Notes: generated by a model not told the origin, from the letters alone. DNA of 49,432 nt from Vulcanimicrobiota bacterium (GCA_027459645.1 DAIDHQ010000018.1:1-49432), one strand, 5' to 3'; shown: positions 16,688 to 25,320, counted from the first letter of the stretch. Numbers and translations are program-made.

Positions 16688-18085
16688 TTACTTGGACTGC
16701 AATCCGGAACCGGCGATCTTTCCGTCCGGCGTTATATAGATTACCCACGTCTTTGAGACGCCGCTTTGGAGCGTGAGTTCGTACCGATAAGCGGTCCCCA
16801 TCGCGAACGTGCGCGACCCGATGAAGGTGAACGCGCGCAGGGGGCCCATCAACGTAATCTGCTGAGCGATTTGGGCGAGGAATTGCGGCGTCAGCAGCTT
16901 CGAGAAGCTGGGCGTGATGGTCGCGCGGTCGACCGTACCGGTTCCGAGCTGATCCCAAAACGTTCGAGCAAGCGTGTCGATTTTCGTATTGTCGCCTGGA
17001 GCTTCCGTGGGCAGCACGATCGGCTTTGCCGTGCCGATTCCGTACGCCGCAGCAATCTTTTGCACCATGCGTTCGGGAACACCCATTGCGGCATAGCCGT
17101 TTGTCAGCACGACGACCGCAAGGCCGTCGTCGGGGAAGATGGCGTTGAAGCAGTAGCCGCCCACACCGGGGGCGAGGCCGTTATGCCACACTTCGCGGTG
17201 ACCGGCAACGGTTGTCGGTATCCACCCCATGCCGTAGTCACCGAGTGTACCTTTACTCCACATCTGCGCGATCATCGGTTTCGGCACGAGCGTGCCGTGC
17301 ATTAATGCGATGTCCCACAGCGCAAGGTCGTGCGCCGACGAAATGGCGCCTCCCGCACCGCTATAGATGTCGAGACTCCATGGCGGAGCCTCCGGCGTAT
17401 CGTGAATGTATCCGGTTGCTACGGTTCCCTGCTGTTGCGCCGCCAAGCCGATACCGCTGCTCTGCATGTGCAGCGGTGAGAAGATCCGCTGCCGCACGAA
17501 CTGTGCATACGAACCGCCGGTGACTTTCTCGATGACGGCGGCAAGCGCGGCATAGTTAGCGTTGCTGTATTCCCACTTGGTGCCGGGCGCGAAATCCGGT
17601 TTGTCCGTTCCAAGAATCGCGATGACGCGCGAAAGCGGGATGCGCCCGTGCAGCGGCCACTCGTGTTCGGTTAGCCCCGGGTAGTTGTGCAGGCCGCTCG
17701 TCTGATTCAGCAGCATGCGAAGCGTGATGGTTCCTGCGTTCGGCAGCGAAGGCACGTACTTCGCGAGAGGATCATCGAGCGAGAGCTTATGCTGCTGTGC
17801 GAGCACCATGATCGATGCGGCGGTGAGTTGCTTCGTGAGCGAGCCGATCGAGAAGCGTGTTTCCGATGTGACGGGCGTTCGCGCTTCGACGTTTGCATAA
17901 CCAAAGCCATGTTCGTAGACGATTCGGCCGTTGTGAACGACGGCAAGCGCAATGCCGGGGGCTGCGTGCGTCGAGAGCGCATGCTCGCCAACCTGGGCGA
18001 AGAACGCGGCCTTTGGGGTTGCGGCGCTCACGCGGCTACCGGGCATAAGCATTGCCGCGAGGAGTATGGCAGCAAGTGTTTTCAT
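16688..18085 (-). CDS. Serine hydrolase of the class C beta-lactamase/DD-peptidase family
   Basis: This 465-residue exported protein has a signal peptide (LAAILLAAMLMPGSRVSAA). The three active-site elements are SxxK in FSIGSLTKQL, YxN in WEYSNANYAAL and the HxG-type third motif in EVWHNGLAPGVGG. The C-terminal 110 residues form an extra beta-rich domain. Such proteins are often esterases or D-aminopeptidases rather than true beta-lactamases. The ATG is preceded by AAGGAG. The promoter region on the minus strand has a TACAAT -10 element inside the first of two tandem palindromes. Confidence 0.85.
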   Translation of the reverse strand: MKTLAAILLAAMLMPGSRVSAATPKAAFFAQVGEHALSTHAAPGIALAVVHNGRIVYEHGFGYANVEARTPVTSETRFSIGSLTKQLTAASIMVLAQQHKLSLDDPLAKYVPSLPNAGTITLRMLLNQTSGLHNYPGLTEHEWPLHGRIPLSRVIAILGTDKPDFAPGTKWEYSNANYAALAAVIEKVTGGSYAQFVRQRIFSPLHMQSSGIGLAAQQQGTVATGYIHDTPEAPPWSLDIYSGAGGAISSAHDLALWDIALMHGTLVPKPMIAQMWSKGTLGDYGMGWIPTTVAGHREVWHNGLAPGVGGYCFNAIFPDDGLAVVVLTNGYAAMGVPERMVQKIAAAYGIGTAKPIVLPTEAPGDNTKIDTLARTFWDQLGTGTVDRATITPSFSKLLTPQFLAQIAQQITLMGPLRAFTFIGSRTFAMGTAYRYELTLQSGVSKTWVIYITPDGKIAGSGLQSK

Positions 18086-18116
18086 GGTCTCCTTCGGATT
18101 GGTAGGGGCCGGGTCA

Positions 18117-18168
18117 TTGTATTAGACGACAATACAAAGCCCCCTTTGTATTAGCTGGTGGTACAAAG
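18117..18168. promoter_or_regulatory. Tandem palindromic operators upstream of the serine hydrolase
   Basis: Two dyads sit side by side. TTGTATT-N7-AATACAA covers 18117-18137 and CTTTGTA-N11-TACAAAG covers 18144-18168; their centres are 29 bases apart, about three helical turns. The first overlaps a TACAAT -10 element on the minus strand. The pattern suggests cooperative binding of a dimeric repressor. No gene for it (for example BlaI- or GntR-type) is adjacent. Confidence 0.6.
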
Positions 18169-18212
18169 AGTAGCTTGGCTTAGCTATAAATGGCGGCGCT
18201 GGATAAAAATGC

Positions 18213-18218
18213 TATAAT
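18213..18218 (+). promoter_or_regulatory. -10 element (TATAAT) of the leaderless RES-Xre operon
   Basis: A consensus TATAAT lies six bases before the antitoxin ATG, so the start codon should be at or next to the 5' end of the mRNA. I see no good -35 hexamer at 17 bases. Confidence 0.55.
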
Positions 18219-18224
18219 GAGCGC

Positions 18225-18647
18225 ATGGCAGCCTTTGCGCCCTCGCTGACAGCAAGAGACCTAGCCCGGCATCCGGCACGTTTGCGGGAGTTGAGCCCAA
18301 CCGCTCTGGCGGCGTTTCGCGATATCGCGGCACACTGGGCGCTCAGCGCGATGGAGCAGCGAATTCTGCTCGGCATCGTTCCGCAGTCGACGTACACGAA
18401 GTACATGCGCGATCCGCATGGAGCGCTGCTTTCCTACGACACGTTGCAGCGCATTTCGCATCTCTACGGGATCTTCAAAGCGATCAACGTTTTGCTGCCC
18501 GACGAGCGGCTTGCCGACGAATGGATCTCGCGGACTAACGGCCATCCGCTCTTCAAAGGCGTGAGTCCGAAAGAGTTCATGCTCGATGGATCGCTGGAAA
18601 GCATCTCGGCGGTGCGCGCGTATTTGGACGCGGAACGCGGGTGGTAG
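18225..18647 (+). CDS. Xre/MbcA/ParS-type antitoxin of a RES-Xre system
   Basis: The 140-residue protein has an N-terminal helix-turn-helix-like region (WALSAMEQRILLGIVPQSTY, then YMRDPHGALLSYDTLQRISH) and a C-terminal DUF2384 toxin-binding domain with the conserved segment WISRTNGHPLFKGVSPKEFM followed by DGSLESISAVRAYLDAERG. It neutralises the RES toxin encoded next and is expected to repress the operon. The last seven bases overlap the toxin gene, the usual coupling of antitoxin and toxin. Confidence 0.9.
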   Translation: MAAFAPSLTARDLARHPARLRELSPTALAAFRDIAAHWALSAMEQRILLGIVPQSTYTKYMRDPHGALLSYDTLQRISHLYGIFKAINVLLPDERLADEWISRTNGHPLFKGVSPKEFMLDGSLESISAVRAYLDAERGW

Positions 18648-19303
18648 CGCGTCTCAAAGATCGCCGCACGTTTCGCATCATCGCGCATCGGCCGTTCGAT
18701 CGTCCGATCGTAAGCCGGCTTCCGAGCGTTGCATCGCAAAGCGCGCTCGATCAACTCGAATCGCTGACGAACCCGCGCATTCGCCAAGAGTGGAGCCCGC
18801 GACGAAAGATTCGGCCGGAAGACGTGGGTGAGGAACCCGAAGAACTCGTCATCGCGTCGTTCGTGTATTCCGGCGCGAGCCGCTTTACCGACGGCACGTT
18901 CGGCGTGTATAACGCGGCCTTCGAGGGCGAGACGGCCGTTGCCGAGTCGAGCTATCATACCGCGCGCTTCCTACGCGACGCGCAGATGCCTGCGACGAGC
19001 GTGTTCAAGCGTACGCTGCATGCGGGCATCAGCGGTTCGTATGAGGACCTGCGCTCGCGTGGCGCGGAGGACCCGCTCTATGCCTCGAACCGATATGACG
19101 CCTCGCAACGATTCGGCTTGGAACTCTACGCGCGCAATCGTCGTGATGGTGTGGTGTATCGCAGCGTACGTTGCGAGGGAGGCTCGTGCATCGTCGCGTT
19201 TCGGCCGCGGCTGATCCGTCACTGCGTCGTTGCGGAGACGCTGCTCTACGCGTGGAACGGCGAGCGGATCGACGCCGTCATGCGGGTCGAACCGCTTCCG
19301 TAG
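18641..19303 (+). CDS. RES-domain toxin (NAD+-degrading)
   Basis: The 220-residue protein begins with GTG at 18641 inside the antitoxin stop region. Characteristic RES positions are visible: SRFTDGTFGVYNAAFEGETA with the Arg and Tyr, AVAESSYH with the Glu, and GVVYRSVRCEGGSCIVAFRP with the Arg and Ser. RES toxins of this type deplete NAD+ by phosphorolysis. The N-terminal 75 residues, including the PRIRQEWSPRRKIRPEDVG linker, are somewhat longer than in minimal RES proteins. The 3' end overlaps the convergent metX gene by 26 bases. Confidence 0.88.
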   Translation: MVARLKDRRTFRIIAHRPFDRPIVSRLPSVASQSALDQLESLTNPRIRQEWSPRRKIRPEDVGEEPEELVIASFVYSGASRFTDGTFGVYNAAFEGETAVAESSYHTARFLRDAQMPATSVFKRTLHAGISGSYEDLRSRGAEDPLYASNRYDASQRFGLELYARNRRDGVVYRSVRCEGGSCIVAFRPRLIRHCVVAETLLYAWNGERIDAVMRVEPLP

Positions 19304-20201
19304 CGGGGGCGAGCAGCGTAGCAAGCACTTGTGCTTCGGCTAGAAATGCGTCGTGGCCGTGGTCGCTCCGCAGCTCCAAATAACGAGCGCCGAAGCGTTC
19401 GGCGGCGATGCGCACGTCTTGTGGGCGGAAGAGCCAGTCGGAGGTGATACCGACGAACGTGGCGTTCGTTTCGAGCGCGCGGCCACGAACGTCGAAGGAA
19501 TCCATCGCATGCGTCAGCGCCACGTATGCGCGGGCGTCCATGCGGCCGGCGAAGCGGTCCGCCTGCAGATCGAGATATCCTTCGACATCGAATTTCGAGG
19601 GGTCGTTGCGGTCCGGGCGGCGATCGTGCCGCTCCGCGAGCAACGTCTCTGATTTATACGTGAGCATGGCGAGCTTGCGCGCCGTGCGTAACCCGCGCAT
19701 GGGATCGAGTCCCAGACATTCGCGTTGAATCGCGTTGAGCGCAACGCCCATCGCGGAGTGGTGGTCGTGCGCGCCGACGACGATCGCTTCGCCGACGCGC
19801 TGAGGTGCGTCGAGTGCCCACTGCAGCGCCTGCATGCCTCCAAGCGAACCGCCGATCGCGACATCGAGATGGTCGATGCCGAGTTCGTCGAGCGCGCGCA
19901 TCTGGGCGCGCACGATATCGCGCACCGTTACGCGGTCGGCAGGCGACGAGCCGTAGCAACTTCCGAGCGCGTTGATGCAAACAATACGCGTATCAGCCGG
20001 GTCGAAAAGCGCGCCGGAGCCGACGATCGCCGGCCACCATTCGGCCGCACGGCTGGAACCCGTAAGCGCGTGGGTCACGAGCACCGTGCGTCCGAACCGT
20101 TCGCTCCCGTATATCGTTACGCGCTGCCGAACGGCGGGGAGTGTCTCCCCGCCGTCCAACGCGAGCGCGCCTATTTCAACATCGAGTTCGTGCATGTTCA
20201 T
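19278..20201 (-). CDS. metX: Homoserine O-acyltransferase (alpha/beta hydrolase fold)
   Basis: The 307-residue enzyme shows the MetX nucleophile elbow GGSLGGMQALQWA with the catalytic Ser, the family segment VCINALGSCYGSSPAD, the acid in GITSDWLF and the final His in RSDHGHDAFL. It activates homoserine with acetyl-CoA (or succinyl-CoA; specificity cannot be read) for direct sulfhydrylation. It is somewhat shorter than typical MetX (about 370). It is the last gene of the thr/met operon, separated from metY by a 300-base repeat cluster that may alter mRNA stability or readthrough. Confidence 0.9.
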   Translation of the reverse strand: MNMHELDVEIGALALDGGETLPAVRQRVTIYGSERFGRTVLVTHALTGSSRAAEWWPAIVGSGALFDPADTRIVCINALGSCYGSSPADRVTVRDIVRAQMRALDELGIDHLDVAIGGSLGGMQALQWALDAPQRVGEAIVVGAHDHHSAMGVALNAIQRECLGLDPMRGLRTARKLAMLTYKSETLLAERHDRRPDRNDPSKFDVEGYLDLQADRFAGRMDARAYVALTHAMDSFDVRGRALETNATFVGITSDWLFRPQDVRIAAERFGARYLELRSDHGHDAFLAEAQVLATLLAPATEAVRPA

Positions 20202-20238
20202 TTCGTATCCCAGACCGGAGCGCCGAAGGCGTGCATGT

Positions 20239-20510
20239 TGTCATCCTGAGCGGAGCGCCGAAGGCGCGTAGACGAAGGATCGCCACAAGCCAATCGTTCG
20301 TAGCGATTCTTCGTCTACGGCGCTACGCACCTCCGCTCAGAATGACACGGCGCCACAAGCCAATCATTCGTAGCGATTCTTCGTCTTCGGCGCTACGCGC
20401 CTCCGCTCAGAATGACACCCCAAGCCAATCATTCGTAGCGATTCTTCGTCTTCGGCGCTACGCGCCTCCGCTCAGAATGACACAATAGCGCGCCTCCGCT
20501 CAGAATGACA
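20239..20510. repeat. Tandem repeat cluster between metY and metX
   Basis: One unit beginning TCATCCTGAGCGGAGCGCCG and going on to GTAGACGAAGGATCGCC is followed by three near-identical units. Each contains AAGCCAATC(G/A)TTCGTAGCG, then ATTCTTCGTCTTCGGCGCTACG, and ends CTCCGCTCAGAATGACA. A fourth, shortened copy abuts the metY stop codon. The units form imperfect inverted repeats with the first copy. No gene is present in this 309-base gap. Confidence 0.85.
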
Positions 20511-21803
20511 TTATGCGAGCGCTTGGCGGAGGTCGGCGATGATGTCGTCGATCGCTTCGATGCCGACGGAGAGACGAATTGTCGAACCGTCGATGCCGGA
20601 GCGCAAGCGTTCCCCGGGCGTGAGTTGCTGGTGCGTGGTGCTTGCCGGATGGATGACGAGCGATTTCGCGTCGCCGACGTTGGCGAGCAGCGAAAAGAGT
20701 TTGAGCCGGTCGATGACCGCGCGGGCTTCAGCCTCACCGCCTTGGACGCGGAAGGTGAGAATTGCGCCGGCGCCCTTCTGGAGATATTTTTGCGCGCGTT
20801 CATGCGCCGGATCGCCGGGAAGTCCCGGATACGACACGCCGGTGACGCGCGGATGCGTCGCAAGAAACTCCGCAACCGCTTGCGCGTTGCGGCTATGGCG
20901 TTCTACGCGCAGGCCGAGCGTTTCCAGCCCTTGCAGCAGCAGCCAGGCGTTGAACGGCGAGAGCGCCGCGCCGACGTCGCGCAACAGTTGCACGCGAGCC
21001 TTCAAGATATAGGCGATGTTCCCGAACACGGGGGCGTATTGGAGGCCGTGGTAGGACGGATCGGGCTGGACGAATTCCGCGAAGCGGGGATTGTTGCCCC
21101 AATCGAAGCGTCCACCGTCGACGATGACGCCGCCGATCGCCGTGCCGTGGCCGCCGATGAACTTCGTCGCCGAATGCACGACGATGTCGGCTCCGTGCTC
21201 GATCGGGCGCAGCAGGTACGGCGTTGCGAGTGTGTTGTCGACGACCAGCGGCAAGCCGTGACGATGCGCGAGTTCGCTGTAGAGCTCGAGATCAAGCACG
21301 TCGATGCGCGGGTTGCCGATCGTTTCCGCGTAGATCGCCTTGGTATTCGGCTTGATCGCCGCTTCGACGGCAAACGGGTCGTTGAAGTCGACGAGCGAGA
21401 CGTCGATGCCGAAGCGGGGAAGCGTGTGCGCAAACGCGTTATACGTACCGCCATAGAGCGACGCGCTCGAGACGATGTGATCGCCGCTGCGCGCGAGATT
21501 GAGGAGCGCATATACGACGGCCGCTTGACCGCTCGCGACGGCGAGTGCGGCGGCGCCGCCTTCGAGCGACGCAACGCGTTGTTCGAACACGTCGGTTGTC
21601 GGGTTATTGATGCGCGTGTAAATGTTGCCGAACTCTTCGAGCGCGAAGAGTTTGCTCGCGTGATCGGTCGAGTCGAAGAGATATGAGGTCGTTTGATAGA
21701 TCGGAACCGCCCGCGCTTTGGTCGCCGGGTCGCCGTTGTGGCCGCCATGGATCGCGATCGTATCGAACGAGGGCGTTCGGGTTGGTTCGAGCGTCGTGCT
21801 CAT
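20511..21803 (-). CDS. metY: O-acetylhomoserine sulfhydrylase (Cys/Met metabolism PLP enzyme)
   Basis: The 430-residue protein matches the sulfhydrylase branch of the cystathionine-gamma-synthase family. The N-terminus reads FDTIAIHGG and [11 protein letters not shown], the pyridine-ring segment is [20 protein letters not shown], and the Schiff-base lysine is in [16 protein letters not shown]. The length and the long insertion with [18 protein letters not shown] are typical of MetY rather than MetB. It makes homocysteine from O-acetylhomoserine and sulfide. It starts 22 bases after hom, within the same transcript. Confidence 0.93.
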   Translation of the reverse strand: MSTTLEPTRTPSFDTIAIHGGHNGDPATKARAVPIYQTTSYLFDSTDHASKLFALEEFGNIYTRINNPTTDVFEQRVASLEGGAAALAVASGQAAVVYALLNLARSGDHIVSSASLYGGTYNAFAHTLPRFGIDVSLVDFNDPFAVEAAIKPNTKAIYAETIGNPRIDVLDLELYSELAHRHGLPLVVDNTLATPYLLRPIEHGADIVVHSATKFIGGHGTAIGGVIVDGGRFDWGNNPRFAEFVQPDPSYHGLQYAPVFGNIAYILKARVQLLRDVGAALSPFNAWLLLQGLETLGLRVERHSRNAQAVAEFLATHPRVTGVSYPGLPGDPAHERAQKYLQKGAGAILTFRVQGGEAEARAVIDRLKLFSLLANVGDAKSLVIHPASTTHQQLTPGERLRSGIDGSTIRLSVGIEAIDDIIADLRQALA

Positions 21804-21825
21804 CGGTGGTGGTTCTCCTTTTCCG

Positions 21826-22935
21826 TCATGAGAGCGCTCGTTGTTCGAGCGAGACGGGGGCTTCGAGGATGGAATCGTCCCAGCGCGGGTAGCGTGGGAG
21901 TTCTGGCAATCGCGGAAGATCCGCGAAGAGCGGCGCGAGTTCGAGCGCGGGCTCGAGCGGCAGGTGCGCTACGACGTCGCGATGCGAGGCGATGGCGTGC
22001 AGCGAGCTCACGACATCGCCGAGCACGGCGGATGCCGTTGCGGCGCCGCCGGCGCCGTGGCCGTGCAGCGCGAGCGTACCCGCGTCACGCGCTACGACGC
22101 GCACGACGTTTTCGGGCCCGCGCGCATCGGCAAAGGGGTGTGATTGCGGGACCAGGACCGGTGCGACCGCCGCAGCGCGACGCGTGGCTGCGGCGACGAG
22201 GCGGATGCGATAACCGAGCATGTGCGCCCGCGCGATATCGCGCTTCGTGATGCCGGTGATGCCGCTCGCACCGATGCGCGGCGTAATGATCGCAAGACCA
22301 AAGGCGAGTTGCATCAAGAGCGCAAGTTTGTGCGCGGCATCGATGCCCTCGACGTCGTGCGATGGGTCGGCTTCCGCGAAGCCGCGAGCTTGCGCGTCGC
22401 GCAAGGCTTCGTCGTACTCGGCACCGTTCTCCATCGCGCTCAAAATCGCGTTGCAGGTGCCGTTGAGAATACCCGCGATTGCGTCGATGCGGTCGCCGGC
22501 TAAGCTCTCTTCGAGCATGCGCACGACCGGAATTGCGCCGCAGGCGGCGGCTTCGTAACGCAAGCCGCTGCCGCGAACCTGAGCGAGCGCACGCAGCCGC
22601 GGACCGTGTGTGGCGAGCAGGTCTTTGTTCGCGGTCACGACGTGGCGACCGCGTTCCAACGCACGTTCGACGAAGTCGCCGGCTTCGTGCGTGCCGCCGA
22701 TGCATTCGATCACGAGATCGACGCGCGGATCGTCGATCAGCGCGAGGGCGTTGCGCGTGAAGAGCGACGCATCGACCCCACGCGGCTTGCCTTCGTTGCG
22801 GACGGCGATCCCGCGCAGTTCGTAACGAACGCCGCTACGGCGTTCGATCGCGTCGCGTTCGGCGATGAGCCGCTGTGCGACGGACGAACCGACGGTACCA
22901 CACCCGAGCAGTGCGATTCCTACGGTACAGAGCAT
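21826..22935 (-). CDS. hom: Homoserine dehydrogenase, short form
   Basis: The start [18 protein letters not shown] gives the dinucleotide-binding loop at once and is preceded by GGAG three bases upstream; the longer open frame crosses the attenuator hairpin and is not credible. The protein is 369 residues, with VTANKDLLA, the substrate segment [14 protein letters not shown] and [21 protein letters not shown]. It lacks the C-terminal ACT domain of the 430-residue forms, so feedback inhibition by threonine through that domain is not expected. Control may lie in the attenuator upstream. It reduces aspartate semialdehyde to homoserine, the branch point of Thr and Met synthesis. Confidence 0.93.
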   Translation of the reverse strand: MLCTVGIALLGCGTVGSSVAQRLIAERDAIERRSGVRYELRGIAVRNEGKPRGVDASLFTRNALALIDDPRVDLVIECIGGTHEAGDFVERALERGRHVVTANKDLLATHGPRLRALAQVRGSGLRYEAAACGAIPVVRMLEESLAGDRIDAIAGILNGTCNAILSAMENGAEYDEALRDAQARGFAEADPSHDVEGIDAAHKLALLMQLAFGLAIITPRIGASGITGITKRDIARAHMLGYRIRLVAAATRRAAAVAPVLVPQSHPFADARGPENVVRVVARDAGTLALHGHGAGGAATASAVLGDVVSSLHAIASHRDVVAHLPLEPALELAPLFADLPRLPELPRYPRWDDSILEAPVSLEQRALS

Positions 22936-22982
22936 ATTCTCCGCGAGCCTCCTTTTTCGACGGGAAAGCGGGAGAAACGAAA

Positions 22983-23009
22983 ATGCCCCCGCCGGTTCGG
23001 CGAGGGCAT
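22983..23009 (-). terminator. Attenuator terminator before hom
   Basis: A hairpin with ATGCCC and CGCCG on one side and their complements on the other (one mismatch, three-base loop) is followed on the minus strand by TTTT. It lies between the leader peptide (23033-23119) and hom (start 22935), exactly where a transcription attenuator belongs. Confidence 0.85.
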
Positions 23010-23032
23010 CATCATCAAGCGATTTCGTTCGG

Positions 23033-23119
23033 TTACACCGGAGTTCGCTCCATGACGGCCCGCGCCGCATTGCTTTGCATGCAGCACATGGACATCATGG
23101 CGGTGGTGGTCGCGAACAT
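23033..23119 (-). CDS. hom leader peptide, Thr/Met/Cys-rich (attenuator)
   Basis: A 28-residue open frame begins MFATTTAMMSMCCM. Three adjacent threonine codons are followed by a run with four methionines and two cysteines within seven codons. It starts 10 bases after the thrB stop and ends 24 bases before a rho-independent hairpin that precedes hom. The composition fits ribosome stalling when charged tRNA for Thr, Met or Cys is scarce, which would let polymerase pass into hom-metY-metX. These are the end products of the pathways that hom feeds, apart from cysteine, which marks the sulfur supply. Confidence 0.75.
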   Translation of the reverse strand: MFATTTAMMSMCCMQSNAARAVMERTPV

Positions 23120-23129
23120 TTCCGCAAGG

Positions 23130-24017
23130 CTACCATGGCGATTTGGCGACCGTCAAGCCCCGCGCGGAAAATTCGAGCGCCATCGCCGACGCCGCCACGC
23201 CTTCGCGAGCGAAGCAGCGGCGAATCGCCGTCGCAACGCGCGCGGCGCTGCGCTCGCGGACGATGGCGAGCACGCTTGGGCCGGCGCCGGAAAGCGCGAT
23301 CCCGAGCAATCCGGGAAGGCGGAGGGCAACGATGGCATCGAGTCCGGGCACGGCCTTTGCGCGATACGGCTGGTGCATGCGGTCGCGCATCGCCTCGGCG
23401 AGCGCGTGCCACGACGCGCTTGCAAGCGCCGCGCCGAGCAGCGACGCACGAGCGGCGGTGAAGGCGGTATCTTCGAGCGAATACCGCTGCGGAAGCACGG
23501 CGCGCGCGGTATGCGTTTCGAAATCGATTTCCGGAACGACGACGACCGCGCGCACATCGTGCGGCGACGGCAGGACGATCGTGGTATCGTTTGCTGCCAC
23601 GGCGATGCCGCCGTACACGGCCGCATGCGCGTTGTCGGCATGGCCTTCCAGGCGCGTCGCATCGCGCGCTAGCGCCGCGCGATCGAGCGGCTCGCCGTTA
23701 AAGCGTTGCGCGATCGCGAGCGCCGCGACGCGTGCCGCCGCGCTCGAACCGAGGCCCTTGCCGAGCGGAATAGCATTGCGCACGCGAATCGCGGCGTTGG
23801 GCATTCGCCTGTCGCCGAAGCCGAGCGCTTCGCGGAAGAGCCGCGCATAGCCGTCGTGCGTGGGACGCTCCGGGCCTTCGAACGCCAGCGAGAAACGGCG
23901 CGCCGGCGTCACCTGCGCGCGCAGGCGCAGCGAGAGCGCCGCCCCAACCGCGTCAAAACCGGGCCCGAGATTGGCGCTCGTCGCCGGAGCGCTAACGACA
24001 AATGCTTCAGGCGGCAT
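23130..24017 (-). CDS. thrB: Homoserine kinase (GHMP family)
   Basis: The 295-residue protein opens with the GHMP substrate motif VSAPATSANLGPGFDAVG and has the phosphate loop PLGKGLGSSAAARVAAL and the C-terminal GIALSGAGPSVLAIV. It phosphorylates homoserine to O-phosphohomoserine, the substrate of the upstream-encoded threonine synthase. The start overlaps the end of thrC by 11 bases. The stop is followed within 10 bases by the hom leader peptide, so a thrC-thrB transcript runs straight into the second attenuator. Confidence 0.95.
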   Translation of the reverse strand: MPPEAFVVSAPATSANLGPGFDAVGAALSLRLRAQVTPARRFSLAFEGPERPTHDGYARLFREALGFGDRRMPNAAIRVRNAIPLGKGLGSSAAARVAALAIAQRFNGEPLDRAALARDATRLEGHADNAHAAVYGGIAVAANDTTIVLPSPHDVRAVVVVPEIDFETHTARAVLPQRYSLEDTAFTAARASLLGAALASASWHALAEAMRDRMHQPYRAKAVPGLDAIVALRLPGLLGIALSGAGPSVLAIVRERSAARVATAIRRCFAREGVAASAMALEFSARGLTVAKSPW

Positions 24018-25110
24018 TGTCGTACGCGCGGGCGTCTTTAAGGACGTGCCCGGTCAGAACGCAGACGACGTCGTGGTCGCGCGTGATATCGCCTCGTTCG
24101 CGCAGCGCCTTCGCGCCGGCAAGGGACGCGGCACTTGCGGGTTCGCAGCCGATGCCTTCGCGCCCGATGGCCGCTTTCGCGGCAAATATCTCGGCGTCGT
24201 CGAGGGCAAGTTCGATTCCGCCGAAGCGTTCGAGTTCGCGGTGTGCGCGTTCGAGCGATTTCGGATCGGCGACGGCAATCGCGCTGGCGCAGGTGTCGAC
24301 GCCACGTTGCGCACGCACGAGTGCGAGCCGCGGAAGACGATCGATGAGCCCGAGCTCGCGCGCTTCGCGAAACCCTTTGGCAAACGCGGAGATGTTGCCG
24401 AGGTTGCCGCCCGGCAGCAGCACCCAATCCGGAACGCGCCACGAGCGTTCGTCGAGAAGGGCGAACGCCGCGCATTTCTGCCCTTCGATGCGATAGGCGT
24501 TAATCGAATTCACGAGCACCGCGCCTTCGATCTCGCCGAGCTTGGCAAAGGCGTCGTCGAACGAACCTTCGACCTCGATCAGCGTTGCGCCGTAGTCGCG
24601 CATCTGCGCGAGTTTTACCGCGCTCACCTTTCCGCGCGGAACGAGCGCGTAGGCCCGCATGCCGGCGCGCGCCGCATACGCCGCCATCGACGATGCCGTA
24701 TTGCCGGTACTCGCACAAACCACGGCGCGGGCACCGAGCGCGTGCGCCGCGGAGATGGCGACGGTCATGCCGAGATCCTTGAACGAGCCGGTCGGATTCA
24801 TGCCGAGATGCAAGTAGCTCACGCGGTCGGCCCCGCAAAAGCGCGCACCCGCGGCCGAGGCATACACGGGGACGTTGCCTTCGCGCAGCGAGATGACGTG
24901 TTCGGCGGCGATCGGCGGCAGCAACTCGCGCAACCGCCAGACGCCGCTTGCAAAAAGCGGCTCGTATGAGGCGCGGCGCTCGCGCAGAAGCCGCTTTAAC
25001 CCCGCGGCATCGATGCGCGTCGACGGTGCCGCAAATTCCGGCAATCCTCCGCACGCGCAGATGCGCAGAGGATCCGCGGCGGCGCCGCACCGGGTGCATC
25101 GAACGTTCAT
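24007..25110 (-). CDS. thrC: Threonine synthase
   Basis: The 367-residue PLP enzyme has an N-terminal Zn-ribbon-like CTRCG...CACGG pair, the Schiff-base lysine in NPTGSFKDLGMT, the phosphate-holding ASTGNTASSMAAYAARAG and the LLPGGNLGNISAFAKGF loop. It converts O-phosphohomoserine to threonine. A strong ribosome binding site (GGAGGAGAG) precedes the ATG. The gene heads the thrC-thrB-hom-metY-metX unit and is itself preceded by a hairpin terminator and a leader peptide with eight consecutive Thr codons. Confidence 0.95.
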   Translation of the reverse strand: MNVRCTRCGAAADPLRICACGGLPEFAAPSTRIDAAGLKRLLRERRASYEPLFASGVWRLRELLPPIAAEHVISLREGNVPVYASAAGARFCGADRVSYLHLGMNPTGSFKDLGMTVAISAAHALGARAVVCASTGNTASSMAAYAARAGMRAYALVPRGKVSAVKLAQMRDYGATLIEVEGSFDDAFAKLGEIEGAVLVNSINAYRIEGQKCAAFALLDERSWRVPDWVLLPGGNLGNISAFAKGFREARELGLIDRLPRLALVRAQRGVDTCASAIAVADPKSLERAHRELERFGGIELALDDAEIFAAKAAIGREGIGCEPASAASLAGAKALRERGDITRDHDVVCVLTGHVLKDARAYDNAA

Positions 25111-25142
25111 CTTCGCTCTCCTCCAGAGTCGGAAATAGAAAA

Positions 25143-25168
25143 AGCCCCACGCCGTTCGGCGCGGGGCT
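25143..25168 (-). terminator. Attenuator terminator before thrC
   Basis: AGCCCC pairs with GGGGCT and the inner CGCC with GGCG (one mismatch between, four-base loop), followed on the minus strand by five T. It sits between the Thr-rich leader peptide and the thrC start. Confidence 0.85.
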
Positions 25169-25195
25169 CGTAAGCTTCGATTACTTCGTTTTTGC

Positions 25196-25273
25196 CTACA
25201 TCAACCCAACACCGAACGCCCGAAGCGTGGTGGTCGTGGTCGTCGTCGTGGCGGCAAGCCCGAAGATCGTCAT
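25196..25273 (-). CDS. thr leader peptide with eight consecutive threonines (attenuator)
   Basis: A 25-residue open frame begins MTIFGLAATTTTTTTTLR and ends at a TAG 28 bases before the terminator hairpin of thrC. The eight Thr codons (ACG or ACC) in a row, inside a short frame between regulator and biosynthetic gene, are the hallmark of threonine attenuation, as in the unrelated E. coli thrL. When tRNA-Thr is uncharged the ribosome should stall in this run and favour an antiterminator. One Ile codon lies before the run. Confidence 0.85.
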   Translation of the reverse strand: MTIFGLAATTTTTTTTLRAFGVGLM

Positions 25274-25320
25274 CGTTCAGCTACCCTACCAGGAGCTCGG
25301 CAAGATGTCAACGCCGGTCT

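Noticed and set aside
20239-20510. CRISPR-like array (regular repeats between metY and metX)
   Set aside because: The units are adjacent or nearly so, with no unique spacers of constant size, and the same words recur across the window as dispersed palindromes; no cas genes are present.
21800-21830. SAM riboswitch before metY
   Set aside because: Only 22 bases separate hom and metY, too short for any known SAM riboswitch. The control element lies upstream of hom instead.
22936-23070. Longer start for homoserine dehydrogenase (414 codons)
   Set aside because: The extension is encoded by the terminator hairpin and leader region and does not resemble the family; the ATG at 22935 gives the nucleotide-binding loop at the expected place.
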